Source of the DNA: JANLTP01 sp031363055
GTDB lineage: Bacteria > Pseudomonadota > Gammaproteobacteria > Burkholderiales > Burkholderiaceae_E
Assembly: GCA_031363055.1 (NCBI GenBank)
Contig: JANLTP010000219.1
Location: 19,967-83,966 of the forward strand
Reading direction: 5' to 3'
DNA length: 64,000 nt
Shown here: positions 51,609-62,000 of the stretch, one piece after another
Layout of the letters: each line of letters begins with the position of its first letter
Numbering within the stretch: the stretch's first letter is position 1
The notes under the pieces: generated by a model
What the model was told of the DNA's origin: nothing
Databases searched by the model: none
Seen by the model: the letters and a program-made list of their open reading frames with translations, nothing else
Program-made: the position numbers and the translations under genes

Positions 51609-52604
51609 ATGAATCGGATATTGCTCACCCACTCACCGCTTGCGCGCGATAACTACTACGGCCCCCGGGCGCTCGCCGCCCTGATGAACCTGGGCGAGGT
51701 ACGGCTAAACCCGTTGCAACGCGAACTCACGTTGGCAGAACTCGTGCAGGCCGCCCAGGACTGTCAGGTGATTGTGTCGTTTCGGCAAACGGCTGCCGGC
51801 GAAGCGCTTTTTTCGAGCTTGCCGAATTTAATCGCCTATTGCCGTTGTGCGATTGACATTCGAAACGTCGACGTCACGAGCGCCAGCAAGCACGGCGTTC
51901 TGATCACCCAAGCCAGCGCAGGTTTTATCGCGTCGGTATCGGAATGGATCATCGGCGCGATGATCGCTCTGTCGCGCGGCTTTTGCGCTGCGACAGAGTC
52001 CTATCATCGAGGTGTCGTACCCGTTGCCAAGCCCGGGCGCGAGCTGCGCGACTCCACCGTCGGCATCATCGGTTATGGCCAGATCGCCCGACGCTTGTCT
52101 GAGTTAGCCTTGGGTTTCGGTATGCAAGTACTGGTATCGGACCCGTATGCAGTCTGTGCCGATCCGCGCATAAACCAGGTCAGCCAGGATCAGTTACTCG
52201 GCGATTCAAATTTTGTCGTCTGCCTGGCGGTCGCCAGCGAAGAAACCGAAAATCTGTTGGACGCGAAAGCATTCGCTGCTATGAAACCGGGATGCTACTT
52301 TGTGAATGCATCGCGCGGCAACCTGGTTGACGAGGCCGCCTTATTGCAGTCGCTCGAATGCGGACACTTGGGCGGTTGTGCGCTTGACGTTGGCCGCGCG
52401 CCCGACCAAATGCCCAGCCCCGAGCTCGCGCGTCATGCTCTGGTGCTCGCCACACCGCACATCGGCGGCCTGACGCCGGCCGCCATCGAACACCAGGCAA
52501 TGGAAACCGTCGCTCAGGTCGCAGAAATATTGGCGGGTCGAATCCCGGTTGGCGCGGTTAATGCGCAGCACGCCAAGCGAATGGTTAACGGCGAGCGCCG
52601 ATAG
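51609..52604 (+). CDS. D-isomer-specific 2-hydroxyacid dehydrogenase
   Basis: A 331-residue oxidoreductase with the NAD-binding GIIGYGQIARRLSELALGFG, the catalytic Arg in NASRGNLVDEAAL and the His in TPHIGGLT. The substrate is unknown. It ends 22 bp before the convergent TRAP transporter genes, which carry organic acids, so a linked pathway is plausible but not shown. Confidence 0.92.
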   Translation: MNRILLTHSPLARDNYYGPRALAALMNLGEVRLNPLQRELTLAELVQAAQDCQVIVSFRQTAAGEALFSSLPNLIAYCRCAIDIRNVDVTSASKHGVLITQASAGFIASVSEWIIGAMIALSRGFCAATESYHRGVVPVAKPGRELRDSTVGIIGYGQIARRLSELALGFGMQVLVSDPYAVCADPRINQVSQDQLLGDSNFVVCLAVASEETENLLDAKAFAAMKPGCYFVNASRGNLVDEAALLQSLECGHLGGCALDVGRAPDQMPSPELARHALVLATPHIGGLTPAAIEHQAMETVAQVAEILAGRIPVGAVNAQHAKRMVNGERR

Positions 52605-52626
52605 CGGCCAACGCGCCGATGGTTGG

Positions 52627-53907
52627 TTACCGCATCAATCCCGGCAGCCACAATGAAAACGCCGGCACATAGGTGACCAGTCCCAGTGCAATGATCATGG
52701 CGCCATAGAACGGCCAGAGTTCGCGGCTGACTTCCTCCATCGTCACCTTGCCGATCGCGCAGCCGACAAAAAGGGTCGGACCCACCGGTGGCGTGATGAG
52801 ACCGATGCCGAGATTCACCAGCAGGATCATGCCGAAGTGAACCGGATCGACGCCGAGCCGCGTCATGACCGGCAGCAAGATCGGCGTGCAAATGAGGATC
52901 AGCGGCGCCATATCCATGAACGTTCCGAGCACGAGCAGCAGGATGTTGACCATCAGCAGCATCGCGTATTTGTTCTCGGTCAGGCCGGTCAGAAACGCGG
53001 TGGCCTTGGCCGGTATCTGCATGATCGCCATCAGGTAACCGAAGGCGGCGGCGAAGCCGATCAACATCATGACCATGGCGACGGTCTTGACGGTCCGGTG
53101 AACGAGGTGCGGCAACTCGCTCCAGCGGTAGTCGCGGTAGATGAACATCGTTACGCAGAAGGCATATACGCAGGCCACCGCCGCCGACTCGGTCGCGGTG
53201 AATATGCCCGAAAGAATGCCGCCGAGAATGATGATCACCGTCACCAACCCCCAGAAGGCGTCCAGTACGATTCGCACCGACTGTCCGAAGCTGATCTTCT
53301 CGCCGCGCGGAAAATTGCGCCTGGGAGCCATCCACAAAACCAGGCCAACCAGGCACAGCCCAAACAACAATCCCGGGAAGACGCCCGCCAGAAACAGGTG
53401 AGCGATCGAAATCGAGCCGCCGGCCGCCAACGAATAGATGACCGCGTTGTGTGAGGGCGGAATCAACACCGCTTGCACCGAACCGCAGATCGTCAGATTG
53501 GTCGCGAATACTCGCGGGTAACCCTGCTTGACCATCTGCGGGATCATGACCGAGCCGATCGACGCCGTATCGGCGACGCTCGAACCAGAGATACATCCGA
53601 AAAAAGTCGACGCCAGGATGTTGACCAGGGCCAGGCCGCCGCGAATCCAGCCGACAAACACGCGCGCCAGGTTGACCAGTCGCAGTGCCATGCCGCCTTC
53701 GGCCATGATCGCTCCGGCAAGCACAAAGAATGGAATGGCCAGCAGTGAAAAGTCGTCGGTGCCGTCGGAGATCTTCAGCATGACGGCTTCAAGCGGCAGA
53801 TCGATCCAGAGCGCTGCTGCAATGGCGCCCAGACCGAGCGCATAGGCCACCGGCATGCCGATGGCGCACAGCAGAGCGAATGCAAGCAGCAGGACTAGAG
53901 CATCCAT
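52627..53907 (-). CDS. dctM: TRAP transporter large permease (DctM)
   Basis: A 426-residue membrane protein with about 12 helices: LALVNILASTFFGCISGSSV and FGMILLVNLGIGLITPPVGP are DctM landmarks. It carries a dicarboxylate-like acid with sodium, using DctP as the binder. It is the last gene of dctP-dctQ-dctM. Confidence 0.95.
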   Translation of the reverse strand: MDALVLLLAFALLCAIGMPVAYALGLGAIAAALWIDLPLEAVMLKISDGTDDFSLLAIPFFVLAGAIMAEGGMALRLVNLARVFVGWIRGGLALVNILASTFFGCISGSSVADTASIGSVMIPQMVKQGYPRVFATNLTICGSVQAVLIPPSHNAVIYSLAAGGSISIAHLFLAGVFPGLLFGLCLVGLVLWMAPRRNFPRGEKISFGQSVRIVLDAFWGLVTVIIILGGILSGIFTATESAAVACVYAFCVTMFIYRDYRWSELPHLVHRTVKTVAMVMMLIGFAAAFGYLMAIMQIPAKATAFLTGLTENKYAMLLMVNILLLVLGTFMDMAPLILICTPILLPVMTRLGVDPVHFGMILLVNLGIGLITPPVGPTLFVGCAIGKVTMEEVSRELWPFYGAMIIALGLVTYVPAFSLWLPGLMR

Positions 53908-53960
53908 CTTCAGGCCTTGTCGAGTTGCGTGGTCATGCGAGAGTGATCATTCGAGCGTGA

Positions 53961-54479
53961 TCATTCGAGATCGCGCGGTTGATCGGAGTACATAAACGAC
54001 TGCGGTGGCGGGTCGCCCAGCCACAGTCGTTCGATGATGAACAGCAGCGTGATCGCACCGCCAATCGGGATCGGCAGGTAGGTGAGGCCGACCGACAGAC
54101 CGGGAAACTCGGCGATGCTCTGGGGCCAGGTGGTAGCCACCAGCAGGATGCCGTAGTACACCATGAAGCCTGTCGTCAGCAGCATGCAGGCGTCCGAAAG
54201 CTGGCTGCAGAATCGCCGCCCCGACTCGGGCAGGGCGTTGATCATGGCCTGCACCGAGATATGCACCTTGGCGCGATAAATAGCCGCTCCGCCGATGAAC
54301 GAGAACAGCACCATCAGCAGTACCGCCATCGGCTCTGGCCAACTCGCCGCCGAGTCCAGTGCATAACGCATGAACACCCCGTACGGAATGATCAAGGTGA
54401 TGACTACCAAGGCGACGCCGGAAGCGATGATGCAGGCCAGGTAGAGGCCGTCCATCAATTGCCGGTAGGCCGCTGCCAT
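53961..54479 (-). CDS. dctQ: TRAP transporter small permease (DctQ)
   Basis: A 172-residue protein with four helices (GLYLACIIASGVALVVITLI; PMAVLLMVLFSFIGGAAIYR; ACMLLTTGFMVYYGILLVAT; YLPIPIGGAITLLFIIERLW). The start codon overlaps the dctP stop by one base (TGATG). It bridges DctP and DctM. Confidence 0.93.
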   Translation of the reverse strand: MAAAYRQLMDGLYLACIIASGVALVVITLIIPYGVFMRYALDSAASWPEPMAVLLMVLFSFIGGAAIYRAKVHISVQAMINALPESGRRFCSQLSDACMLLTTGFMVYYGILLVATTWPQSIAEFPGLSVGLTYLPIPIGGAITLLFIIERLWLGDPPPQSFMYSDQPRDLE

Positions 54480-55474
54480 CAGACCGTTTCCTCGATCCGT
54501 TTGATCAGCGCCGCGTGCTTGGACCCGTACTTCTCGCGAATCACTTTGGTGGCATCGTAAAACGGCTTTTGATCGACCGGTACGAACTCGACGCCGGCGG
54601 CTTTCAGCTTGACCTCGGCGTCCTTGACCATGACGTCCCAGAGCTGACGTTGCTCCTGCTGGGCTTCGGCCGAGAATTTGGTGATGAGCGCCTGATCTTC
54701 CTTGCCGAGCGCGTCCCAACTGCGCTTGGAGAACACGAAGATTTCGGGGATGATCAGATGCCCCGTCAGACTGTAGACCTTGGCTACCTGGTAGTGGTTC
54801 TGCACCAGCAGGGTCGGTGGGTTGTTCTCGGCGCCGTCGACCACACCGGTCTGCATGGCACTATAGAGTTCGTTGAAGCCCATGGCAACGCCGTTGCCGC
54901 CCATCGCGTTCATGGTCTCGACAAAAATCGGGTTACCCATCATGCGGATCTTCTGACCTTTGAGGTCGGCCGGAACCTTGACGGCCTTCTTCGAGTAGAC
55001 GTTGCGCGTGCCGGCATCCATCCAGCCCAAGGCGATCAATCGCGAGGCCGGGCTGGCGCTGATCTTCTCGAGCAGTTCCTTGCCGATCGCACCGTCGATG
55101 ACGCGGCGCATGTGCGCTTCGTTGCGGAACATGAAGGGCAGGTTGAAGACGTTGAGTTCGTCGACGACCGGCCCCATCGGTCCGACCGAGATGCGCGCAA
55201 TTTGCAGCGCACCGACCTGGGCCTGCTCGATCATTTCCTTCTCGCCGCCCAGTTGCATCGACGGGAACATTTGCAGCGTGATGCGACCGCTGGTCGCCGT
55301 TTCGAGTTTTTTGCCCATCCGCACGATTGCCTCGACGGTCGGGTAGCCCAGCGGATGCACGTCCGAGGCCTTGAGGACCATCTTGGTCTGTGCCGAAGCG
55401 GTCAGGCTGTGGCCGAGAAGTCCTGCGCCCAGCAGGCTTCCGGAACGGGTGATGAAGGTGCGGCGGTTCGACAT
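54479..55474 (-). CDS. dctP: TRAP transporter substrate-binding protein (DctP)
   Basis: A 331-residue periplasmic binding protein with a twin-Arg-like start (NRRTFITRSGSLLGAG) and the DctP domain (SDVHPLGYPTVEAIVRMGKK; MGNPIFVETMNAMGGNGVAM). The conserved Arg in KIRMMGNP would bind the carboxylate. The substrate cannot be told. Confidence 0.95.
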   Translation of the reverse strand: MSNRRTFITRSGSLLGAGLLGHSLTASAQTKMVLKASDVHPLGYPTVEAIVRMGKKLETATSGRITLQMFPSMQLGGEKEMIEQAQVGALQIARISVGPMGPVVDELNVFNLPFMFRNEAHMRRVIDGAIGKELLEKISASPASRLIALGWMDAGTRNVYSKKAVKVPADLKGQKIRMMGNPIFVETMNAMGGNGVAMGFNELYSAMQTGVVDGAENNPPTLLVQNHYQVAKVYSLTGHLIIPEIFVFSKRSWDALGKEDQALITKFSAEAQQEQRQLWDVMVKDAEVKLKAAGVEFVPVDQKPFYDATKVIREKYGSKHAALIKRIEETV

Positions 55475-55615
55475 GGTAGTGCTCCTCGTTGTTCTAATGA
55501 ATTATTTTTGGATCGGCGGCTTCAGTGATGACTTGGAGAGCTTACAAGCGGTAGCACCCGCGATGCACGCTGCGTCGCAGCATCCCGACAACAGTGGAGG
55601 CGCGAATCTCGTCGG

Positions 55616-55683
55616 CTGTCGATTCCCGCCAACTGTCGAATCTTGTCGACTGTCATTTGCCGCCACTGGTCGACTGATTCTGA
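55616..55683. repeat. Imperfect 34-bp tandem repeat before czcI
   Basis: Units 55616-55649 and 55650-55683 both start CTGTC, share CCGCCA at positions 11-16 and GTCGA at 20-24, and agree at 22 of 34 bases. They end 35 bp before czcI. They could be binding sites for a metal-responsive regulator. The rest of the gap from 55475 shows nothing clear. Confidence 0.4.
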
Positions 55684-55717
55684 ACCGCCCGCCGGTCAAC
55701 TGGTATCATCAATTGTT

Positions 55718-56095
55718 ATGCGTGCCCTATTAATTTCACTACTGCTGTTGGTCATCCCCTTGCAAGTCTCGTGGGCGGCTGTCGGCGGCTACTGCAAGCA
55801 CGAGAGCGGAGCCGCAACACAGCATCTCGGCCATCATGAGCATCAGCATGAATCGAATGTCACTAGCGACTACGTTGCAAAGGGCGCCATCGAAGAACCA
55901 ACGCAGTTGAATTCATCAGGCTTCGCAGACAGTGATTGCGCCATATGTCACGCCAGCGCGGTCGCCGTTCTGACAGCCTCAACGAATCGCCCTTGCTCGG
56001 AACCATTATCTGCCTCAGTGTCCGGGCTCCCGGACCAGGCCTCGACGGCCATTTCCTATCCGCCAGAACGTCCAAACTGGCTGACCCTCGCCTAG
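55718..56095 (+). CDS. czcI: CzcI-like small periplasmic protein
   Basis: One hundred and twenty-five residues with a signal peptide (LLISLLLLVIPLQVSWA) followed by YCKHESGAATQHLGHHEHQH, the usual opening of CzcI, and a CAICHAS motif. CzcI leads Co/Zn/Cd resistance operons and is thought to bind metal or modulate expression. ATG at 55718 is chosen; an upstream in-frame start at 55643 would lie before the signal peptide. Confidence 0.88.
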   Translation: MRALLISLLLLVIPLQVSWAAVGGYCKHESGAATQHLGHHEHQHESNVTSDYVAKGAIEEPTQLNSSGFADSDCAICHASAVAVLTASTNRPCSEPLSASVSGLPDQASTAISYPPERPNWLTLA

Positions 56096-56203
56096 CTCGG
56101 CGAGACCCGGACGGATTTCGTTTTCGATCGACCCCTTGAAATCCTGAATCTCTAAAGTTTCGCCGACTGCTGCTTATTTGTTTTCAACAATAAGGAGAGT
56201 CAG

Positions 56204-57469
56204 TTGTATTCTGCTGCCCCGGTTCTCGCAAGACACTTACTTTCGCTGGCATTGAGCTTCGCAGCGTCTTCAATGGCGTCTGCACAAGCCTTTTCAGAAC
56301 CCGCTGCGCCGCTTAGCTTGCGTTCGGCGATCGAGTATTCCCTGGTCTACAACCTGGACATCTCGGTGGCTCGACGCGAACTGGAGGCGACTGAAGGCGC
56401 GGTGATTCAAAGTCGGACAAGACCCAACCCCCAGGTGTCCGTCAGCAAGGAAGATGCGCGAAATCCGACACAAAGTAACGCATTGCAGTTGAACATTCCG
56501 ATCGAGTTGGGCGGCAAGCGAGCGGCGCGCATGGATGCTTCGGAGCGCCGGCGCGATATCGCGGGCACCGAGTTGGCTCAGCGGCAGGGCGAGATTAGAG
56601 CGAATACCCTCAGCGCGTATTTCGATGTGCTGACTTCGCAAGAACGTGTGCTGTTGGCGCAAAGCACGCTCGATCTGGCTAAACGTGCTACTGACGCGGC
56701 CAGCAAACGGGCGCAAGCCGGACGAATATCGCCGGTGGATGAAACCAAGGCCAAGGTCGCCGAGGCGAACGTTCGCGTCGAGTTGGCACAAGCGCAGAGT
56801 GAATTGCGCAATTCACGGCAAAAGTTGAGCGCGCTCTGGGGTGCGCTCAGTCCAAACTTTGAGCGTGCCTCCGAGCCGGTTGAGCGACTGCCCGAGGTAC
56901 CCACGGCTGCCGTGTTGCAAGAGCGACTGCTCGTGGCACCGGCGATCAGGGGTGGCCAGTTTGAAATCGATCGCCGGATGGCCATCAAGCAACTCGAGCA
57001 GGCGCGACGGATCCCCGACCCGGTGTTCAGTGTCGGCATCAAGCAGGTGGCGAACGCCGCATCGCAATTATTAGTCGGTGTCTCAATTCCTCTGCCTGTG
57101 TTTGATACCAACCAGGGCAACGTACTGGAAGCGCAACGACGCGAAGAAAAAGCCCGCAGCGAACTGTTGGCAACTCAATGGCGGTTGCAAACCGACGTGT
57201 TGCAGGTCCGTGAGCGCTTGTTCGCCAGCCGTAATGAAGTACAGGCTCTCAATGATGAGGTAGTGCCGGGCGCGCAAAGCGCGTTGGAGGCAGCGACCAT
57301 TGGTTTTGAGGCCGGAAAATTCAGCTTCCTCGAAGTGCTGGACGCTCAACGAACACTTATTCTGGCCAGGACAAAAAAGCTGCGCGCCCTGGAACAAACA
57401 CACCGCGCTGCTGCCGAGATCGATCGCCTGCTGGGTGATCTGCCAGCCACCACTGCATCGGGGAATTGA
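56204..57469 (+). CDS. czcC: CzcC-type outer-membrane factor
   Basis: A 421-residue TolC-family protein with a signal peptide (LSLALSFAASSMASAQ) and OEP repeats (LRSAIEYSLVYNLDISVARR; FEAGKFSFLEVLDAQRTLIL). It starts at TTG, supported by AAGGAGAGTCAG directly before. The stop at 57469 lies two bases before the next ATG. Confidence 0.93.
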   Translation: MYSAAPVLARHLLSLALSFAASSMASAQAFSEPAAPLSLRSAIEYSLVYNLDISVARRELEATEGAVIQSRTRPNPQVSVSKEDARNPTQSNALQLNIPIELGGKRAARMDASERRRDIAGTELAQRQGEIRANTLSAYFDVLTSQERVLLAQSTLDLAKRATDAASKRAQAGRISPVDETKAKVAEANVRVELAQAQSELRNSRQKLSALWGALSPNFERASEPVERLPEVPTAAVLQERLLVAPAIRGGQFEIDRRMAIKQLEQARRIPDPVFSVGIKQVANAASQLLVGVSIPLPVFDTNQGNVLEAQRREEKARSELLATQWRLQTDVLQVRERLFASRNEVQALNDEVVPGAQSALEAATIGFEAGKFSFLEVLDAQRTLILARTKKLRALEQTHRAAAEIDRLLGDLPATTASGN

Positions 57470-57471
57470 TT

Positions 57472-58998
57472 ATGGACATCAGCAAAAAGCAATGGGTGAT
57501 CATTGTGCTCATCCTGGGTCTCGGCGCCATTCTGGGCGGATACATTTTGAACGGCGGCGACACCGCGCCCAAGGATGAACATGGCCACGCGTCGGAGGCA
57601 GGCGCAAAAACTCAGACCGCCGAGAAGGGGCAAGTACCTGAGAAGGGGCAGGTGGCCAGCAAAGGGCCGCACGGCGGCAAGCTCTTTACCAAAGACGGCT
57701 ATGGGCTCGAGATCAGTATCTTCGAAGCCGGAGTCGCGCCGCAGTTTCGAATTTATACCTACCTGAATGGCAAGCCGATCGCGCCAGCCGCCAGCAAGGT
57801 TGGCGTGACCCTCGAGCGATTGGGCGCGAAGCCCCAGCAGCTTACCTTTACGCCCGAACAGGACTACCTGAGAGGCAACGTCGCGATTGAAGAACCGCAT
57901 TCATTTGCCGTGCAAATTACGGCTCAACACAAGGGTGCAACCCATACTTACAGCTATGAGCAGGTGGAAGGTCGGGTAACGCTGACGAACGACCAGGCGA
58001 AGAGCAACGGCATTGAAGTGGCAATGGCTGGGCCCGCACGCATTCAATCGACACTGCAAATAACCGGTGAAGTCGGCTTCAACCAGGATCGCACTGTACA
58101 GGTGGTGCCTCGACTCATGGGCCGCGTCGAGACGGTTGGCGTCGCGGTGGGCGAACGCGTTCGCAAGGGCCAGATTCTGGCTGTAGTCTCCAGCCAGGTG
58201 CTGGCCGATCAGCGCGGTGAACTGATGGCCGCTTCGAAACGGCTGGTCATGGCAAGGTCGACTTTCGAGCGCGAGAGAAAACTCTGGGAAGAAAAAATAT
58301 CGGCCAAGCAGGACTACCTGCAAGCGCAGCAAGCGCTGCAGGAAGCCGAAATTGCAGTGCAGCTTGCGCGCGAAAAACTCAGTTCACTGGGCGCCATGGC
58401 TTCTGCTCCCGGGAAGCTCACCCACTTCGAGATTCGAGCGCCGATTGACGGCATGGTGACGGCCAAGAAAATTTCGGTTGGTGAAGTGCTGAAGGACGAT
58501 GTCAATATTTTCACCGTCGCCGACCTGTCCACGGTGTGGGTCGAGTTGAACGTCTATGCCAAGGACTTGAACACCGTCAAGGTCGGCCAGAAAGCCACCG
58601 TCAAAGCCACCAGCTTCGAGGCCAGTGCGCAGGGCACCGTCTCCTATGTCGGCGCCTTGATCGGCAACCAGTCGCGAACCGCCGCCGCCCGCATTGTGCT
58701 TTCGAACGCCCAGGGAATCTGGCATCCGGGCCTGCCCGTGAATGTTGAACTCATAGCAGCCGAAGTTGAAGTAGCGGTCGCCATTTCAATCGATGCAGTG
58801 CAGACCCTGCATGACGCGCCCGCTGTATTCGGACGCTTCGGCGACAACTTCGAGGCTCGGCCGGTTCAGTTGGGTCGCAGCGACGGAAAAATGGTCGAGA
58901 TCATCAAAGGTCTGAGCGCTGGCGAGAAATACGCCTCCGGCAACAGCTACCTCATCAAAGCCGACATTGGCAAATCCAGTGCCAGTCACGATCAATAA
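57472..58998 (+). CDS. czcB: CzcB-type RND adaptor
   Basis: A 508-residue adaptor with an N-terminal anchor (WVIIVLILGLGAILGGYIL), a His/Lys-rich linker, a GPHGGKLFTKDGYGLEI metal-binding domain and the adaptor core (VPRLMGRVETVGVAVGERVR; FEIRAPIDGMVTAKKISVGE). It links CzcA and CzcC. Preferred start ATG at 57472; a TTG at 57466 overlaps the czcC stop. Confidence 0.94.
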   Translation: MDISKKQWVIIVLILGLGAILGGYILNGGDTAPKDEHGHASEAGAKTQTAEKGQVPEKGQVASKGPHGGKLFTKDGYGLEISIFEAGVAPQFRIYTYLNGKPIAPAASKVGVTLERLGAKPQQLTFTPEQDYLRGNVAIEEPHSFAVQITAQHKGATHTYSYEQVEGRVTLTNDQAKSNGIEVAMAGPARIQSTLQITGEVGFNQDRTVQVVPRLMGRVETVGVAVGERVRKGQILAVVSSQVLADQRGELMAASKRLVMARSTFERERKLWEEKISAKQDYLQAQQALQEAEIAVQLAREKLSSLGAMASAPGKLTHFEIRAPIDGMVTAKKISVGEVLKDDVNIFTVADLSTVWVELNVYAKDLNTVKVGQKATVKATSFEASAQGTVSYVGALIGNQSRTAAARIVLSNAQGIWHPGLPVNVELIAAEVEVAVAISIDAVQTLHDAPAVFGRFGDNFEARPVQLGRSDGKMVEIIKGLSAGEKYASGNSYLIKADIGKSSASHDQ

Positions 58999-59010
58999 GG
59001 ATTTGCATTG

Positions 59011-62000
59011 ATGTTTGAGAAACTGATTCGCTTTACCATCGAGCAGCGATGGCTGGTGCTGTTGATGGTGCTGGGCATGGCGACCATCGGCGTCTTCAGC
59101 TACCAGAGGCTGCCGATCGATGCCGTACCCGACATTACCAATGTGCAGGTTCAAATCAATACCGCTGCGCCAGGCTACTCGCCGCTGGAGGTCGAACAAC
59201 GGATCACCTATCCGATCGAAACCGCCATGGCCGGTTTGCCGAAGCTATCGCAAACCCGTTCGATTTCGCGCTACGGACTATCGCAAGTTACGGTGATTTT
59301 CGAAGACGGCACCGACCTCTACTTTGCGCGTCAACTGATCAATGAACGAGTTCAGCAAGCCATCGGCAGACTGCCTTCTGGTCTTGCGCCCAAGCTGGGT
59401 CCGATTGCAACCGGGCTGGGCGAGATCTACATGTGGACGGTTGAAGCGATGGAGGGCGCGTTAAAGTCCGACGGTACGCCTTACACGCCCACCGATCTGC
59501 GCGAGATTCAAGACTGGATCATCAAGCCGCAATTGCGCAATGTGCCGGGGGTAACCGAGATCAACACCATCGGCGGATTCGCCAAGGAGTTTCAGGTCGC
59601 GCCCCTGCCTGATCGCCTGATGGTCCACGGTTTGACCTTGTCGGACCTGGTCAGCGCCGTCGAGCGCAACAATGGCAATGTTGGCGCGGGCTACATCGAG
59701 CGACGCGGCGAGCAATACCTGATTCGCGCGCCGGGCCAAGTCACGAATAGGGAGGACATCGGCAACATCGTGATTGGTGCGCCGCAGGGCATACCCGTCA
59801 AGATCAAGGACGTTGCCAGCGTGATCATTGGCAAGGAACTACGCAGTGGTGCTGCCATCGCGAATGGTCAGGAGGTAGTGCTGGGTACCGTCTTCATGCT
59901 GATCGGCCAGAACAGTCGCAAGGTCTCGCAAGCGGTCGGCCAGAAAATGGTCGAGATCAATCGTTCGCTGCCCAAGGGTGTGATTGCCCAGACGGTTTAC
60001 GATCGTACTGTTCTGGTCGACCAGGCCATCAGCACCGTCACAAAGAACCTCATTGAAGGTGCTCTGCTGGTGGTAACGATTCTGTTCTTGTTTCTGGGTA
60101 ATTTTCGGGCCGCGCTCATCACAGCGCTGGTGATTCCTCTGGCCATGTTGTTTACCTTTACCGGTATGGTGAGCAACAAAGTGAGCGCGAATCTGATGAG
60201 TCTGGGCGCGCTTGATTTCGGCATCATCGTTGACGGCGCGGTCGTGATCGTCGAAAATTGCGTCCGCCGGTTGGCGCACACGCAAGAAAAGATAGGCCGC
60301 GAACTGACGCGCGCCGAACGATTCGAGCAAGTGTTTGCGGCCGCTCAGGAATCCCGCCGTCCGTTGATTTTTGGCCAGCTCATCATCATGGTGGTGTACT
60401 TGCCGATCTTTGCTCTGACCGGAGTTGAAGGTAAGATGTTCCACCCGATGGCCTTTACTGTGGTGGCGGCGCTGGTCGGCGCCATGATTCTTTCGGTCAC
60501 CTTCGTTCCCGCTGCGGTCGCCCTGTTCATTGGCCGGAGGGTCGGCGAGAACGAGAACTACCTCATGCGTTGGGCCAAAGCCGGCTATCGACCGCTGCTC
60601 GGTTGGGCGATGGTCAACAAATCGATCATGCTGACCGGGGCGGCAGTGTCGCTGGCCTTGAGTGCGCTGATCGCTACGCGAATGGGTAGTGAATTCATCC
60701 CGAGCCTGAATGAAGGCGATATTGCGCTGCATGCCCTGCGTATTCCAGGGACCAGTCTGACGCAGGCGATCGAGATGCAAGGTCAACTCGAACGCACCAT
60801 CAAGAAGTTCCCCGAAGTTGACAGAGTCTTCTCAAAGATCGGCACCGCCGAGGTGGCGACCGATCCGATGCCACCGAATGTGGCTGACACCTTCATCATG
60901 CTCAAATCGCAAGCGCAATGGCCCGACCCCAAGCGAACCAAGGCCGATCTGGTCAATGCCATTCAGGAGGCTATCGAGAGGCTGCCGGGCAATAATTATG
61001 AGTTCACCCAGCCGATTCAAATGCGCTTCAACGAACTCATTTCCGGGGTGCGCAGCGACATCGCGGTCAAGGTGTTCGGCGATGACATGGAAGTCATGAA
61101 CGAAACAGCAGGGCAGTTAGCCAAGGTACTGGGCACCATCCAAGGCGCACAGGATGTGAAAGTCGAGCAAACCACCGGCCTGCCCGTGCTCACCGTGAGC
61201 ATCGACCGCACGAAAATTTCGCGGCTCGGCTTGAATGTCGCCGATGTGCAGGATGTGCTTTCGATGGCTGTGGGCGGGCGCGAATCGGGTGTCGTCTTCC
61301 AGGGCGATCGGCGATTCGAGATCGTGGTGCGGTTACCGGAAAACTTGCGTACCGACATCGAAGCCATCAAACTGCTGCCGATTCGCATGCCTGCCGTAGA
61401 AGGCAGTGCCCAAGCGGCAGCGTATGTACGATTGGGTGACGTGGCCAGCTTTGTGATCGCGCCCGGCCCAAATCAGATCAGCCGTGAGAACGGCAAGCGC
61501 CGGGTGGTGGTGACCGCCAATGTACGCGAGCGCGATATCGGTTCCTTTGTAGCCGAAGCGCATTCCCGACTTGAGACCGAAGTTAAAGTTCCGACCGGCT
61601 ACTGGACGACCTGGGGCGGCACCTTCGAGCAATTGCAATCGGCCAAGCAGCGTTTGGCCGTTGTGGTGCCGGTTTCGCTGCTCCTGGTGTTCGTCTTGTT
61701 GTTCGCGATGTTCGGTAATATGAAAGATGGCTTGCTGGTGTTTACTGGCATACCATTCGCATTGACTGGCGGCGTACTGGCGCTTTGGCTGCGCGAAATT
61801 CCGTTGTCCATTTCCGCCGGTATCGGCTTCATCGCGCTATCCGGGGTCGCCGTGCTCAATGGATTGGTCATGATCACGTACATTCGAAGTTTGCGAGAGG
61901 AAGGCAACCCACTTGAGTTTTCCATCACTGAAGGTGCCATGACGAGGCTGCGACCCGTGCTGATGACCGCCCTGGTGGCGTCCCTCGGCTTCATTCCGAT

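Noticed and set aside
52514..53596. 360-codon minus-strand frame rich in Arg, His and Asp
   Set aside because: It is the alternate frame of DctM and its composition is typical of a frame shadow.
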